Shown here piece after piece: positions 9,084 through 16,774 of a stretch of DNA of 46,547 nucleotides; the first letter of the stretch is position 1; each line of letters begins with the position of its first letter. Source of the DNA: Paracoccaceae bacterium. GTDB lineage: Bacteria > Pseudomonadota > Alphaproteobacteria > Rhodobacterales > Rhodobacteraceae. The notes beneath the pieces are model-generated. The model had not been told where the DNA came from, made no database searches, and was given only the letters and a program-made list of their open reading frames with translations. Both the position numbers and the translations under genes were made by a program. Location: the NCBI GenBank assembly GCA_011389685.1, contig JAABTV010000026.1:1-46547 (forward strand), given 5' to 3'.

Positions 9084-9653
9084 TCAATAGACCGGCGGGG
9101 CGATGACCCAGATCGCCACGGCCGGTTCGTCATAGGGGTTGATCCATTCAAAGGGCTCGTTGCGGATGCGGAAGCTGTCGCCCGGGTGGATGGTGAAGCG
9201 GCGGCCCGAGATGACGAGATCGAGGCGTCCCGAGATCAGATAGCCCAGTTCCTGTGTCGGGCGGGTGACGCGTTCGCCGATGCGCGAATGGGGCAGGAAG
9301 GTCGAATGAACCATTTCGAAATCGTCGGTCAGATCGGGCGAGAGCAGTTCCTCGATCAGCCCGGCATCGCGATTGCCGACCGGGCGGCGCGACGCGGCGC
9401 GAACGATATGGCCAGCCTCATGCGCCGGGGCGGGCGCCTGGCCGAAGAGCAGAGACACCGTCGTGTCGAGAGCGGCGGCGATGTGGCGCAGGTCGGTGAC
9501 AGAGGGTTGTGAAAGATCGCGCTCGACCTGGCTCAACCAGCCGACCGACCGGCCCAGCCGTGCCGCCAGTTCGCTCAGGGTGAGGCCGCGCGACTTGCGC
9601 ACAGCGCGGATATCGGCGCCCAGCGTGGCGGGAACAGGCGGATCGTGGCGCAT
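9084..9653 (-). CDS. XRE-family transcriptional regulator with C-terminal cupin domain
   Basis: A 189-residue regulator. Residues about 10-65 form a lambda-repressor-type helix-turn-helix (IRAVRKSRGLTLSELAARLG, then GWLSQVERDLSQPS). Residues about 110-185 form a cupin barrel (ELGYLISGRLDL; IHPGDSFRI) that in this family senses a small ligand. Members of this class often control polyamine, amine or amino-acid catabolism. It is the first gene of the six-gene operon, which suggests autoregulation. The ATG at 9653 has GGAAG 5 nt upstream; an in-frame ATG at 9665 would add four residues. An inverted repeat at 9704-9728 is the obvious operator candidate. Confidence 0.9.
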   Translation of the reverse strand: MRHDPPVPATLGADIRAVRKSRGLTLSELAARLGRSVGWLSQVERDLSQPSVTDLRHIAAALDTTVSLLFGQAPAPAHEAGHIVRAASRRPVGNRDAGLIEELLSPDLTDDFEMVHSTFLPHSRIGERVTRPTQELGYLISGRLDLVISGRRFTIHPGDSFRIRNEPFEWINPYDEPAVAIWVIAPPVY

Positions 9654-9703
9654 CGACTCTTCCATGAAAAAAATGGCTATGGATTTCAGCATGCGCGAGT
9701 CAT

Positions 9704-9728
9704 GTGAAATTTCAAAGGAATATTTCAC
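9704..9728. promoter_or_regulatory. Candidate operator: GTGAAAT-N11-ATTTCAC inverted repeat
   Basis: Two perfect 7-bp arms lie in an A/T-rich island (about 9655-9730) 51 nt upstream of the XRE-cupin start, in the divergent gap before the RarD-like gene. Size, symmetry and position fit a binding site for a dimeric XRE repressor. The island is conspicuously A/T-rich compared with the surrounding DNA, as expected for a promoter. No binding evidence can be seen in sequence alone. Confidence 0.5.
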
Positions 9729-9750
9729 GAGCGGGTGGAACTGACCCACG

Positions 9751-9797
9751 CCCCCTCTGGCGCACGCCCGCCCGCCCACCCCGTGCGCCAGAGGGGG
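9751..9797. repeat. Long perfect inverted repeat (15-bp arms, 17-nt loop)
   Basis: CCCCCTCTGGCGCAC at 9751-9765 pairs perfectly with GTGCGCCAGAGGGGG at 9783-9797 around a C-rich 17-nt loop. It lies 62 nt upstream of the RarD-like start and about 100 nt upstream of the divergent regulator. No T-run follows on the + strand and no gene ends nearby, so it is not an ordinary terminator. It could be a leader hairpin of the RarD-like mRNA, a dispersed structural repeat, or a protein site. Confidence 0.6.
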
Positions 9798-9859
9798 GGC
9801 CGCGGGCACTGGAACATCCCCGAAACTGCGGTTAAGCCCATTGGCGGGGAGAGCGACCG

Positions 9860-10786
9860 ATGATTCAGACATCCCAAAGGCCAGACGACCGCGATACGCC
9901 GCAGGGCCTTGCCTTTGCGCTCACCGCCTATGGTCTTTGGGGGTTCCTGCCGCTCTATCTCAAGCTCTTGTCGCATATTCCGGCGGTGGAGGTCGTGGCG
10001 CATCGCATCCTGTGGTCGGTGCCGGTGGCCGGTGGTCTTCTGATCGTGCTGGGCCGGACCGACAGCATCCGCATCGCGCTGCGCGATCCGCGCATGCTGG
10101 CCATGGGTTGTGTCACCGCCGCGCTTATCTCGGTGAACTGGGCGATCTATGTGTGGGCCATCGCGACCAACCATGCGCTTGACGCGGCGCTGGGCTATTA
10201 CATCAACCCGCTTTTCTCGATCTTCCTGGGGGCCGTGCTGCTCGGCGAGCGGCTGGCGCGGATGCAGATCGTCGCCATTGCGCTGGCCGCGCTGGCGGTC
10301 CTGGTCCTGACCATCGACAATGGCCGGGTGCCCTGGGCGGCGTTGGGCCTGACCCTGTCATGGGGGTTCTATGCCTTTTTCAAGAAATGGCTGCCGATCG
10401 GCCCCAACCAGGGTTTCCTGCTCGAAGTGCTGATCCTCACGCCGCCGGCGCTGATTTACGTTGGATGGCTTACGGCGGCGGGTGAGAGCCATTTCACCGG
10501 TGCGGCCGATATCGGCCTGCTGCTGGGCTGTGGGATCGTGACCGCCGTGCCGCTTCTCTTCTATGCCAACGGGGCCAAGCTGCTCAGGCTGTCGACCATC
10601 GGCATCCTGCAATATACCGCTCCGACCATGATCATGCTGATCGGTGTTTTCGTCTTCGGGGAAGAGTTCGGGCGGGCGCGGATGATCGCCTTTCCGATGA
10701 TCTGGGCGGCGCTTGTGCTTTATACCGTGTCGATGTTCCGGCAATTGCGCGCGGCGCGCCGGCTGGCACAGGGCACGGGGCGGTGA
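9860..10786 (+). CDS. rarD: RarD-like EamA/DMT-superfamily transporter
   Basis: A 308-residue inner-membrane protein with about ten hydrophobic helices, close to the usual ~295 residues of RarD. The N-terminal AYGLWGFLPLYLKLL and VEVVAHRILWS segments and the C-terminal LQYTAPTMIMLIGVFVFGE segment are typical of the RarD branch of the drug/metabolite transporter superfamily. Despite the name (a chloramphenicol-sensitivity label), the substrate is unknown for most members. GGGGAGAG precedes the ATG at 9860. It is transcribed divergently from the XRE-cupin operon. The 52-nt gap to the next gene allows co-transcription with the SDR and channel genes. Confidence 0.88.
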   Translation: MIQTSQRPDDRDTPQGLAFALTAYGLWGFLPLYLKLLSHIPAVEVVAHRILWSVPVAGGLLIVLGRTDSIRIALRDPRMLAMGCVTAALISVNWAIYVWAIATNHALDAALGYYINPLFSIFLGAVLLGERLARMQIVAIALAALAVLVLTIDNGRVPWAALGLTLSWGFYAFFKKWLPIGPNQGFLLEVLILTPPALIYVGWLTAAGESHFTGAADIGLLLGCGIVTAVPLLFYANGAKLLRLSTIGILQYTAPTMIMLIGVFVFGEEFGRARMIAFPMIWAALVLYTVSMFRQLRAARRLAQGTGR

Positions 10787-10838
10787 TCTGTCATTCCCGC
10801 CCTTGCAATCGAACCGGTCAGACCGCAGGTATGCAGCC

Positions 10839-11690
10839 ATGACAGGCACGCTTTTCACCTTTGGTCACGGCTTTACCGCATCTGCGCTGGCGCGCCTTCT
10901 GGCGCCACGGGGTTGGCGGCTTTTCGGCACCACGCGCAAGCCCGAAAAGCGGGATCGGATCGCGGCGGAGGGTGTGACTCCGCTGATCTGGCCGGGTGAT
11001 GATCCGCGCCCGGCGCTGGCCGAGGCCACGCATCTGCTGCTTTCTGCGGCGCCGGACGAGACTGGCGATCCGGTGATCGCGGAATTGGGTTCCGACATCG
11101 TCCGGATTGCCCCGAGGCTCGAATGGGTGGGATACCTTTCGACCACCGGGGTTTACGGCGATCACCAGGGCGGGTGGGTCGATGAGGCCACGCCGCTGAC
11201 CCCGTCCACCGAGCGGGGGCGTCACCGCGTCGAGGCCGAGGCGCAATGGCAGGAGACCGGCCTGCCGCTGCATATCTTTCGCCTGGCCGGCATCTATGGC
11301 CCCGGGCGGGGCCCGTTCGCCAAGGTGCGCCGGGGCACGGCGCGCCGCATCATCAAGCCGGGGCAGGTATTTTCGCGCATCCATGTCGATGATATTGCGC
11401 AGATTCTGGCCGCGTCGATCGCGCGGCCGAACCCCGGTGCGGTCTACAATGTCTGTGACGATGACCCGGCCCCGCCGCAGGATGTGCTGGCCCATGCCGC
11501 CGAATTGCTGGGCCTGCCGCTGCCCCCCGAAGAGGATTACGCCGAGGCCGAGATGACGCCGATGGCGCGGTCCTTCTATGCCGAATCCAAGCGGGTGCGG
11601 AACGGGCGGATCAAGGACGAGTTGGGTGTACGCCTGCTTTATCCCAGCTATCGCGAGGGCTTGCCCGCGCTTCTGAGTGCCGAAGGATAA
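10839..11690 (+). CDS. YeeZ-like SDR-family NAD(P)-dependent epimerase/dehydratase
   Basis: A 283-residue Rossmann-fold protein. The N-terminal nucleotide motif is the atypical FGHGFTASAL, followed by a WVGYLSTTGVYGDHQGGWVDE segment in the active-site region, FRLAGIYGPGRGPF, and a C-terminal IHVDDIAQILAAS segment. These are features of extended SDRs of the YeeZ type, whose substrates are not established. The ATG at 10839 was chosen because it gives a normal-length N-terminal nucleotide motif; an in-frame extension upstream overlaps the RarD-like gene. The next gene starts 4 nt after the stop, so the two are probably co-transcribed. Confidence 0.82.
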   Translation: MTGTLFTFGHGFTASALARLLAPRGWRLFGTTRKPEKRDRIAAEGVTPLIWPGDDPRPALAEATHLLLSAAPDETGDPVIAELGSDIVRIAPRLEWVGYLSTTGVYGDHQGGWVDEATPLTPSTERGRHRVEAEAQWQETGLPLHIFRLAGIYGPGRGPFAKVRRGTARRIIKPGQVFSRIHVDDIAQILAASIARPNPGAVYNVCDDDPAPPQDVLAHAAELLGLPLPPEEDYAEAEMTPMARSFYAESKRVRNGRIKDELGVRLLYPSYREGLPALLSAEG

Positions 11691-11694
11691 ACCC

Positions 11695-12486
11695 ATGCGT
11701 CAGCGCCTTGCGCGTTTAGTCGAGCATCCGCGTTTCGTCACCTTCATTACCGCAGTGATCATCTTCAACGCGGTGATCCTCGGGCTTGAGACGTCAAAGC
11801 CGATTATGGAGGCCGTCGGGCCGCTGATCCTGACACTTGATGCGGCGTGTCTTGCAATCTTTTTCGTCGAGATTGCGATGAAGCTCGTGGCGCATGGGCC
11901 GCGGTTCTTTCGCAATGGCTGGAACATCTTCGATTTCGTGATCGTCGGTATCGCGCTTGTCCCTGTCGGGCAGGGCTTTACCGCGCTCAGGGCGCTGCGC
12001 ATCCTGCGGGTGTTGCGGGTGGTGTCGGTCGCGCCGTCGCTGCGCCGGGTGGTCGAGGGGTTCATCCGCGCGGTGCCGGGGATGGGATCGGTCTTTCTGT
12101 TGATGGGGTTGATCTTTTACATCGCGGCGGTGATGGCGACCAAGCTTTTCTCCGAGAGCTTTCCGCAATGGTTCGGCGATCTGGGCAGCAGCGCCTATTC
12201 GCTGTTTCAGATCATGACGCTGGAAAGCTGGTCGATGGGGATCGTGCGTCCGGTGATGGAGGTCTATCCCCACGCCTGGGCATTTTTCGTGCCGTTCATC
12301 CTTGTCACCACATTCGCGGTGGTGAATCTTGTTGTCGGTCTCATCGTCAATTCGATGCAGGAGGCGCATCACGAGGAGGATGTGGCCAATACAGATGCCT
12401 ATCGCGACGAGGTACTGTCGCGGCTGGAGGCGCTGGATGCGAAAATCGAATCACTCAAACGCGATCGTGACGGGCCTGTCCGGTGA
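11695..12486 (+). CDS. Single-domain voltage-gated sodium channel (BacNaV type)
   Basis: A 263-residue ion channel subunit, expected to form tetramers in the inner membrane. Helices S1-S3 span about 12-90. S4 has regularly spaced arginines (R99, R102, R105, R108) in LRALRILRVLRVVS. S5 is at about 130-150, and the pore loop contains TLESWSM (175-181), the selectivity filter of bacterial Na+ channels such as NavAb, with Glu177 as field-strength-site residue. S6 is followed by a predicted C-terminal coiled coil (LSRLEALDAKIESLKRDRD), as in characterised BacNaVs. AAGGA lies 7 nt before the ATG at 11695; a GTG at 11677 inside the upstream gene is less likely. In marine bacteria such channels are linked to Na+ entry, pH homeostasis and motility. 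Confidence 0.93.
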   Translation: MRQRLARLVEHPRFVTFITAVIIFNAVILGLETSKPIMEAVGPLILTLDAACLAIFFVEIAMKLVAHGPRFFRNGWNIFDFVIVGIALVPVGQGFTALRALRILRVLRVVSVAPSLRRVVEGFIRAVPGMGSVFLLMGLIFYIAAVMATKLFSESFPQWFGDLGSSAYSLFQIMTLESWSMGIVRPVMEVYPHAWAFFVPFILVTTFAVVNLVVGLIVNSMQEAHHEEDVANTDAYRDEVLSRLEALDAKIESLKRDRDGPVR

Positions 12487-12573
12487 TCTGATGGGCTGAA
12501 ACCGCGCCTGGCGGGGTTGCACTTTGCCGCCTGTCGCGCGCATCATCGCGCCGAACGAACAGGGAGCGATGCG

Positions 12574-13851
12574 ATGGATCTTGCCGAGAAACTGATGCTG
12601 GAAATCGAGGCGCGGCGGGCCGATCTGGTGGAACTGACGCAGGACCTGATTCGGATTCCCACGCTCAACCCGCCCGGTAACAATTACCGGGAGATCTGTG
12701 ATTTTCTGGACCGGCGGCTGGTGCGGCACGGGTTTCAGACGGAACTCGTGCGCGCCGAGGGCGCGATCGGTGACAGCGACAAGCATCCACGATGGAACTT
12801 AATCGCGCGTAAAGAGGGCGCGCAGCCGGGCGATTGCGTTCATTTCAACTCTCACATCGACGTGGTCGAGGTCGGGCGCGGCTGGACCACCGACCCGTTC
12901 GGCGGCGAGGTGAAGGACGGCAAGGTCTATGGACGGGGGGCCTGTGACATGAAGGGCGGTCTTGCCGCGAGCATCATTGCGGCCGAAGCCTTCATTGCCG
13001 TCTGCCCCGGTTTCAAGGGCGCGATCGAGATCAGCGGCACCGCGGACGAGGAGTCGGGCGGCTTTGGCGGCGTCGCCTATCTTGCTGAAAAAGGGTATTT
13101 TTCCCCGGAGCGCGTGCAGCATGTGATCATTCCGGAGCCGCTCAACAAGGACCGCATCTGCCTTGGCCATCGGGGCGTGTGGTGGGCCGAGATCGAGACC
13201 CATGGCGAGATCGCGCATGGCTCGATGCCGTTCCTGGGCGATTGCGCGGTGCGGCATATGGGGGCGGTGATGGCGGAGATGGAGGCGAGCCTGTTTCCGC
13301 TGTTGGCGACCAAGCGCACGGACATGCCGGTGGTGCCCGAGGGGGCGAAGCAATCGACGCTCAACATCAACTCGATCCATGGCGGCGAGAACGAGCAGGA
13401 GGAAGATTATACAGGTTTGCCAAGCCCTTGCGTGCCGGATTCTTGCCGGATGGTGCTCGACCGGCGGTTCCTGATCGAGGAGGACATCGACGAGGTGCAG
13501 GCCGAAATCCTTAACGTGCTGACGACCGTGCAGGGGCGGCGCGAGAATTTCAGGTTTGACGTGCGCGAGTTGCAGCGGGTGTTGCCCTCGATGACCGAGA
13601 AGAGCGCGCCGGTGGTGCAATCGGTCGCGCGCGCGATTTCCGAGGTGATGGGCAAGGAGGCGGATTATGTCGTCTCTCCGGGCACTTACGATCAGAAACA
13701 TATCGACCGGATCGGGCGGTTGAAGAATTGCATCGCCTATGGGCCGGGTATCCTGGACCTTGCCCACAAGCCCGATGAATATGTCGGAATCGACGATATG
13801 GTGGAAAGCGCGCAGGTGATGGGGCGGTCCCTGATCGACCTTTTGGGTTAA
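12574..13851 (+). CDS. M20-family metallohydrolase, ArgE/DapE-type deacylase
   Basis: A 425-residue cytoplasmic amidohydrolase. The di-zinc site is visible: His94 and Asp96 (NSHIDVVEVG), bridging Asp125 (GACDMKGG), catalytic Glu159 with ligand Glu160 (ADEESGG), a later Glu in the IIPEPLNKD motif, and a C-terminal His in DQKHIDRIG. The family removes acyl groups from amino acids or peptides (acetylornithine, succinyl-diaminopimelate and relatives). Sequence alone does not separate ArgE from DapE or from catabolic N-acyl amino-acid hydrolases, and there is no arginine or lysine biosynthetic gene nearby. AGGGAG lies 7 nt before the ATG. The 87-nt gap upstream suggests its own promoter. Confidence 0.88.
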   Translation: MDLAEKLMLEIEARRADLVELTQDLIRIPTLNPPGNNYREICDFLDRRLVRHGFQTELVRAEGAIGDSDKHPRWNLIARKEGAQPGDCVHFNSHIDVVEVGRGWTTDPFGGEVKDGKVYGRGACDMKGGLAASIIAAEAFIAVCPGFKGAIEISGTADEESGGFGGVAYLAEKGYFSPERVQHVIIPEPLNKDRICLGHRGVWWAEIETHGEIAHGSMPFLGDCAVRHMGAVMAEMEASLFPLLATKRTDMPVVPEGAKQSTLNINSIHGGENEQEEDYTGLPSPCVPDSCRMVLDRRFLIEEDIDEVQAEILNVLTTVQGRRENFRFDVRELQRVLPSMTEKSAPVVQSVARAISEVMGKEADYVVSPGTYDQKHIDRIGRLKNCIAYGPGILDLAHKPDEYVGIDDMVESAQVMGRSLIDLLG

Positions 13852-13867
13852 CCGTGCGTCCGGCGGG

Positions 13868-13929
13868 GTTAACGCGGCTTTCTAGCCGGGAATCGGGGGG
13901 TGACATCCGGCTGCCGCCCGGCTGCCGGG
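13868..13929 (+). repeat. Intergenic repeat, family 2, copy A (GTTAACGCGG-headed)
   Basis: Starts with GTTAACGCGG, continues with GGAATCGGGGGGTG at 13889-13902 and ends with a 23-nt block (13907-13929) built of two CGGCTGCCG units. Both later blocks recur without a mismatch at 28024-28037 and 28053-28075. It begins 16 nt after the M20 stop. A further GTTAACGC occurs at about 13959. The rest of the 227-nt gap up to 14078 holds a CCGCC/GGCGG hairpin (about 13998-14014) and a small TCAGG-CTAT-CCTGA hairpin (14038-14051) just upstream of the next gene. Confidence 0.75.
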
Positions 13930-14078
13930 AGATCGGGCGCGGCGGGTGCGTAAAATCGGTTAACGCAACGCGCGCGCGCCGTTTTCCGCCCCTGATCCGC
14001 CGCTGTGAGGCGGCAGGGATTTCGCGATTCCGCTATTTCAGGCTATCCTGACCCCGCCGCTTGCCCCAGGATGCCCCC

Positions 14079-14492
14079 ATGACCCGCGAAACCAAGCTGA
14101 TCCTCTGCCCCGTCAACCTGCGCCATGCGAAGGTCGATACCGCCGCCTATGACGAGGCCGTCGAGATGGCGCGTCGCCGGGGTGCGCGGCTTATCGTTGC
14201 CACCGTCGCCCCCGAGTTCGAGCGCAATCTCAACATCTATGATTCGACGGCATACTGGTCGGGCGAGCTGGAAAAATTCCTTGTCGCCCATCCGGCGGAA
14301 GGCATCGACGTCACGCTGATGGTGCGCAAGGGCGCGGTGCATCGCCAGATCGTCAAGCTGGCCGATGAGCAGAAGGTCGACCTGATCGTGATCGAGTCGG
14401 CCAATCCGAAGATCCAGGATTACCTGCTTGGCACCACGGCCAGCCATGTGGTGGCCCATGCCGAATGCTCGGTCTACGTGGTGCGGGGCTAA
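14079..14492 (+). CDS. Universal stress protein (UspA family)
   Basis: A 137-residue single-domain USP: the first strand LILCPVNLRH, the central VRKGAVHRQIVKLADEQKVDLIVIES segment and the final GTTASHVVAHAECSVYVVR match the family's Rossmann-like fold. The usual ATP-binding pattern G-x2-G-x9-G-(S/T) is incomplete: NPKIQDYLLGTTA keeps only its last glycine, so this may be a non-ATP-binding type. CAGGA lies 7 nt before the ATG at 14079. The family supports survival in stress or growth arrest by poorly defined means. It lies 53 nt before the CDF transporter on the same strand. Confidence 0.88.
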   Translation: MTRETKLILCPVNLRHAKVDTAAYDEAVEMARRRGARLIVATVAPEFERNLNIYDSTAYWSGELEKFLVAHPAEGIDVTLMVRKGAVHRQIVKLADEQKVDLIVIESANPKIQDYLLGTTASHVVAHAECSVYVVRG

Positions 14493-14545
14493 GTCCACGC
14501 CTGCGGGCCCTTGCAATTCGCGGCGGGTCGGCCATTACTGCGCCC

Positions 14546-15460
14546 ATGCCACATGACCACCACGGACATCACCACCCCGACCCCTCGGTGATCGAGGGCG
14601 ACCGCCGCGTCGGTGCCGCCATCGCGGTCAACCTCGTGCTGACCCTCGCGCAGATCGTGGCGGGGGTGGTGTCGGGCAGTCTCGCCCTGATCGCGGATGC
14701 GATTCACAACCTGTCGGACGCGCTGTCGCTGGTTGTCGCCTTTTTCGCCCGCCGCATTGCCCGCCGCCCGGCGGATGAAGCCATGACCTTCGGCTATGGC
14801 CGGGCAGAGGTGGTGGCGGCGCTGATCAACTATACCACGCTCATCGTGATTGCGCTCTATCTTGCTGCGCAGGGGGTCGAGCGGCTGTTCAACCCGGTCG
14901 AGATCACCGGCTGGATCGTCGTTACCGTTGCCGGGCTGGCGCTGGTGATCGACACGGTGACGGCAATGCTGATCTTTCGGCTGTCGAAAGACTCGATGAA
15001 CATGCGGGCGGCGTTTCTGCACAATCTCGCCGATGCGATGGGATCGGTCGCGGTGATCGTCGCGGGCACGCTGATCCTGCTTTACGACTGGCGGCTCATC
15101 GACCCGATCGTGACGCTTTTCATCGCGGCCTATATCCTGTGGCACGCGGCGCGCGAAATCCGGCCGGTGATCAACGTCCTGATGCTGGGCGCCCCCGAGG
15201 ATACGGACCTTTCCGCGCTGATCGCCGCGATGGAGGATTGCGACGGGGTCGGGACGGTTCATCACGTCCACCTGTGGCGCATGCAGGAACACGAAACTGC
15301 GCTCGAGGCGCATGTCGTGCTGTGTGACGGGGCCGACCCGGACGCGGTGCGCCATGACCTCAAGTCGCTGTTGCGGGCGCGTTTCGACCTGTCGCATTCG
15401 GTGCTTGAACTTGAAACTCCGGCCGCGGCCTGCCATGAGACCCGTATCATAGGCCATTGA
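14546..15460 (+). CDS. Cation diffusion facilitator (CDF) metal exporter, CzcD/ZitB-like
   Basis: A 304-residue inner-membrane metal/proton antiporter. The His-rich N-terminus (MPHDHHGHHHPD) is a probable metal-capturing tail. Six helices follow. Helix 2 contains IADAIHNLSDA (Asp51, His54, Asp58) and helix 5 contains HNLADAMGS, which supply the HxxxD-type Zn2+ site. The C-terminal cytoplasmic domain carries the family HHVHLWRM motif and HDLKSLL. The expected substrate is Zn2+ or a similar divalent ion (known for the family). The start at 14546 gives the His-rich N-terminus typical of the family, but no strong Shine-Dalgarno is visible, so expression may depend on read-through from the stress protein gene. 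Confidence 0.9.
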   Translation: MPHDHHGHHHPDPSVIEGDRRVGAAIAVNLVLTLAQIVAGVVSGSLALIADAIHNLSDALSLVVAFFARRIARRPADEAMTFGYGRAEVVAALINYTTLIVIALYLAAQGVERLFNPVEITGWIVVTVAGLALVIDTVTAMLIFRLSKDSMNMRAAFLHNLADAMGSVAVIVAGTLILLYDWRLIDPIVTLFIAAYILWHAAREIRPVINVLMLGAPEDTDLSALIAAMEDCDGVGTVHHVHLWRMQEHETALEAHVVLCDGADPDAVRHDLKSLLRARFDLSHSVLELETPAAACHETRIIGH

Positions 15461-15473
15461 GATTGCGCACAGC

Positions 15474-16364
15474 ATGACAGACACAGCCCGCCCCAGCCCG
15501 CAGCAGCTTGCCGACAGTCTCGTTTCGGTGCTCGATGTCGAACAGGTCGAGGAGAATTTCTTTCGCGGCATCGCCACGCCCGGCGGGCGCGGGCGCAGTT
15601 TCGGCGGGCAGGTCATCGCGCAGGCGCTGATGGCGGCGATCCGCACCGTGCCGGACGACCGCGCCAACCATTCGCTGCACGGCTATTTCATGCGCCCCGG
15701 CGACGCCACCAAACCCGTGCTCTACCAGGTCGAGCGTGACCGCGACGGGCGCAGTTTCGCCACCCGCCGCGTGGTCGCGGTGCAGAACGGCCAGCCCATT
15801 CTCAACCTTGCCGCCTCGTTCCAGGTCGAGGAGGAGGGGCTTTCGCATCAGGACGCCATGCCCGATGTCCCCGCGCCCGAAGACCTCAGGAGCGAGCTTG
15901 AACTGGCCGCCGAATTCAAGGGCGAGCTGCCCGAGATGTTCCTCAAATGGCTCTCGGTGCCGCGCCCGATCGAAATGCGCCATGTCACCCCGCGCCCGCC
16001 CTTCACCCGCGATGCCGCGCCCGAGCAAAGCTACTGGTTCCGGGTCACCGGCGCGATCGGCGAGGATGCGAACCTGCATCGCGCGGCGCTGGCCTATGCC
16101 TCGGATTTCGGGCTGCTGGGCACCTCGGCCTATGCCCATGCCAAGGCGTTCGCCGATCCCGACATGCAATTCGCCTCGCTCGATCATGCGCTGTGGATTC
16201 ACGGGCCGTTTCGCGCCGATGACTGGCTGCTTTACGTGATGGACAGCCCCTGGTCGGGCGGGGCGCGCGGGTTCAACCGGGGCCGCATCTTCACCCGCGA
16301 CGGGCGGCTTGTCGCCAATGTCGCGCAGGAAGGGCTGATCCGGCGGATCACCCCGCGCGAGTGA
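15474..16364 (+). CDS. tesB: Acyl-CoA thioesterase II
   Basis: A 296-residue double-hotdog thioesterase, close to the usual ~286. Visible signatures: the early FFRGIATPGGRGRSFGGQVIAQAL region, the catalytic Asp in YASDFGLL, the catalytic Ser in FASLDHALWIHGPF (Thr or Ser in family members), and the catalytic Gln in VAQEGLIR near the C-terminus. The enzyme hydrolyses medium- to long-chain acyl-CoA to free fatty acid and CoA in the cytoplasm. The start at 15474 lies 13 nt after the CDF stop. No clear Shine-Dalgarno is visible, as for the gene before it. It is followed by a 410-nt gap that carries a structured repeat. Confidence 0.93.
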   Translation: MTDTARPSPQQLADSLVSVLDVEQVEENFFRGIATPGGRGRSFGGQVIAQALMAAIRTVPDDRANHSLHGYFMRPGDATKPVLYQVERDRDGRSFATRRVVAVQNGQPILNLAASFQVEEEGLSHQDAMPDVPAPEDLRSELELAAEFKGELPEMFLKWLSVPRPIEMRHVTPRPPFTRDAAPEQSYWFRVTGAIGEDANLHRAALAYASDFGLLGTSAYAHAKAFADPDMQFASLDHALWIHGPFRADDWLLYVMDSPWSGGARGFNRGRIFTRDGRLVANVAQEGLIRRITPRE

Positions 16365-16403
16365 TCCCGCGCGCCCTCGGCGTCCGAGGTCCAGCGTGTC
16401 ACG

Positions 16404-16665
16404 GCAAATCGAATTCGAACCGTGCCTGACGATAGGGCAGCACAGGGCCGCGGTCGGGTGCTCCTTGCGTCAGCATTGGGCAGTTTATCTTGCAACGTCG
16501 TTCCCTGCTTGAAGCGACGCGCGACCCATCAAAAGCACCCGGTCACGCCGAAGGCGTGCCTCCGGCACGACGGGGCGGCCCCCTATCGGCAGATTTTTCT
16601 GCGAAAAATCGCCTGCCGGGCAATGGTGTGCTGCCCGGGCGGCTAACGCCGCCGTTCCGGGCGGG
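16404..16665. repeat. Structured intergenic repeat, family 1, copy C (long form)
   Basis: This fills much of the 410-nt gap 16365-16774. The 3' core (16573-16665) matches 27887-27978 with about eight differences by eye. It includes the perfect hairpin GATTTTTC-TGC-GAAAAATC (16592-16610) and the GGCGGC-TAAC-GCCGCC hairpin (16638-16653). An outer pair GGGCAGCAC (16435-16443) and GTGCTGCCC (16628-16636) closes the whole. The left part (gcaaatcgaattcg, then gggcagcac) also matches the other copy. Between left part and core this copy holds about 120 extra nt not present in the other. No credible reading frame is present; the remaining 16666-16774 shows only the Shine-Dalgarno of the next gene. Confidence 0.8.
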
Positions 16666-16774
16666 GCGAAATGACCCGTCGTCTGACCACCGGCGTGCAG
16701 GCAGCGGCGCAAAACCCTGTTGAACCTCTCGTTCGGACCTGTTCATCATCCGCTGACACGCAGGGGGCCGCCGC

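Noticed and set aside
13848..13965. TTAA pairs as a CtrA binding site
   Set aside because: The CtrA consensus needs TTAA-N7-TTAA; here the TTAAC motifs are spaced about 14 nt or more apart and are better explained as part of the repeat family.
16543..16712. Possible small proteins within the structured repeat
   Set aside because: Similar peptides appear in both repeat copies only because the DNA is repeated; there is no ribosome site and the palindromic structure explains the similarity.
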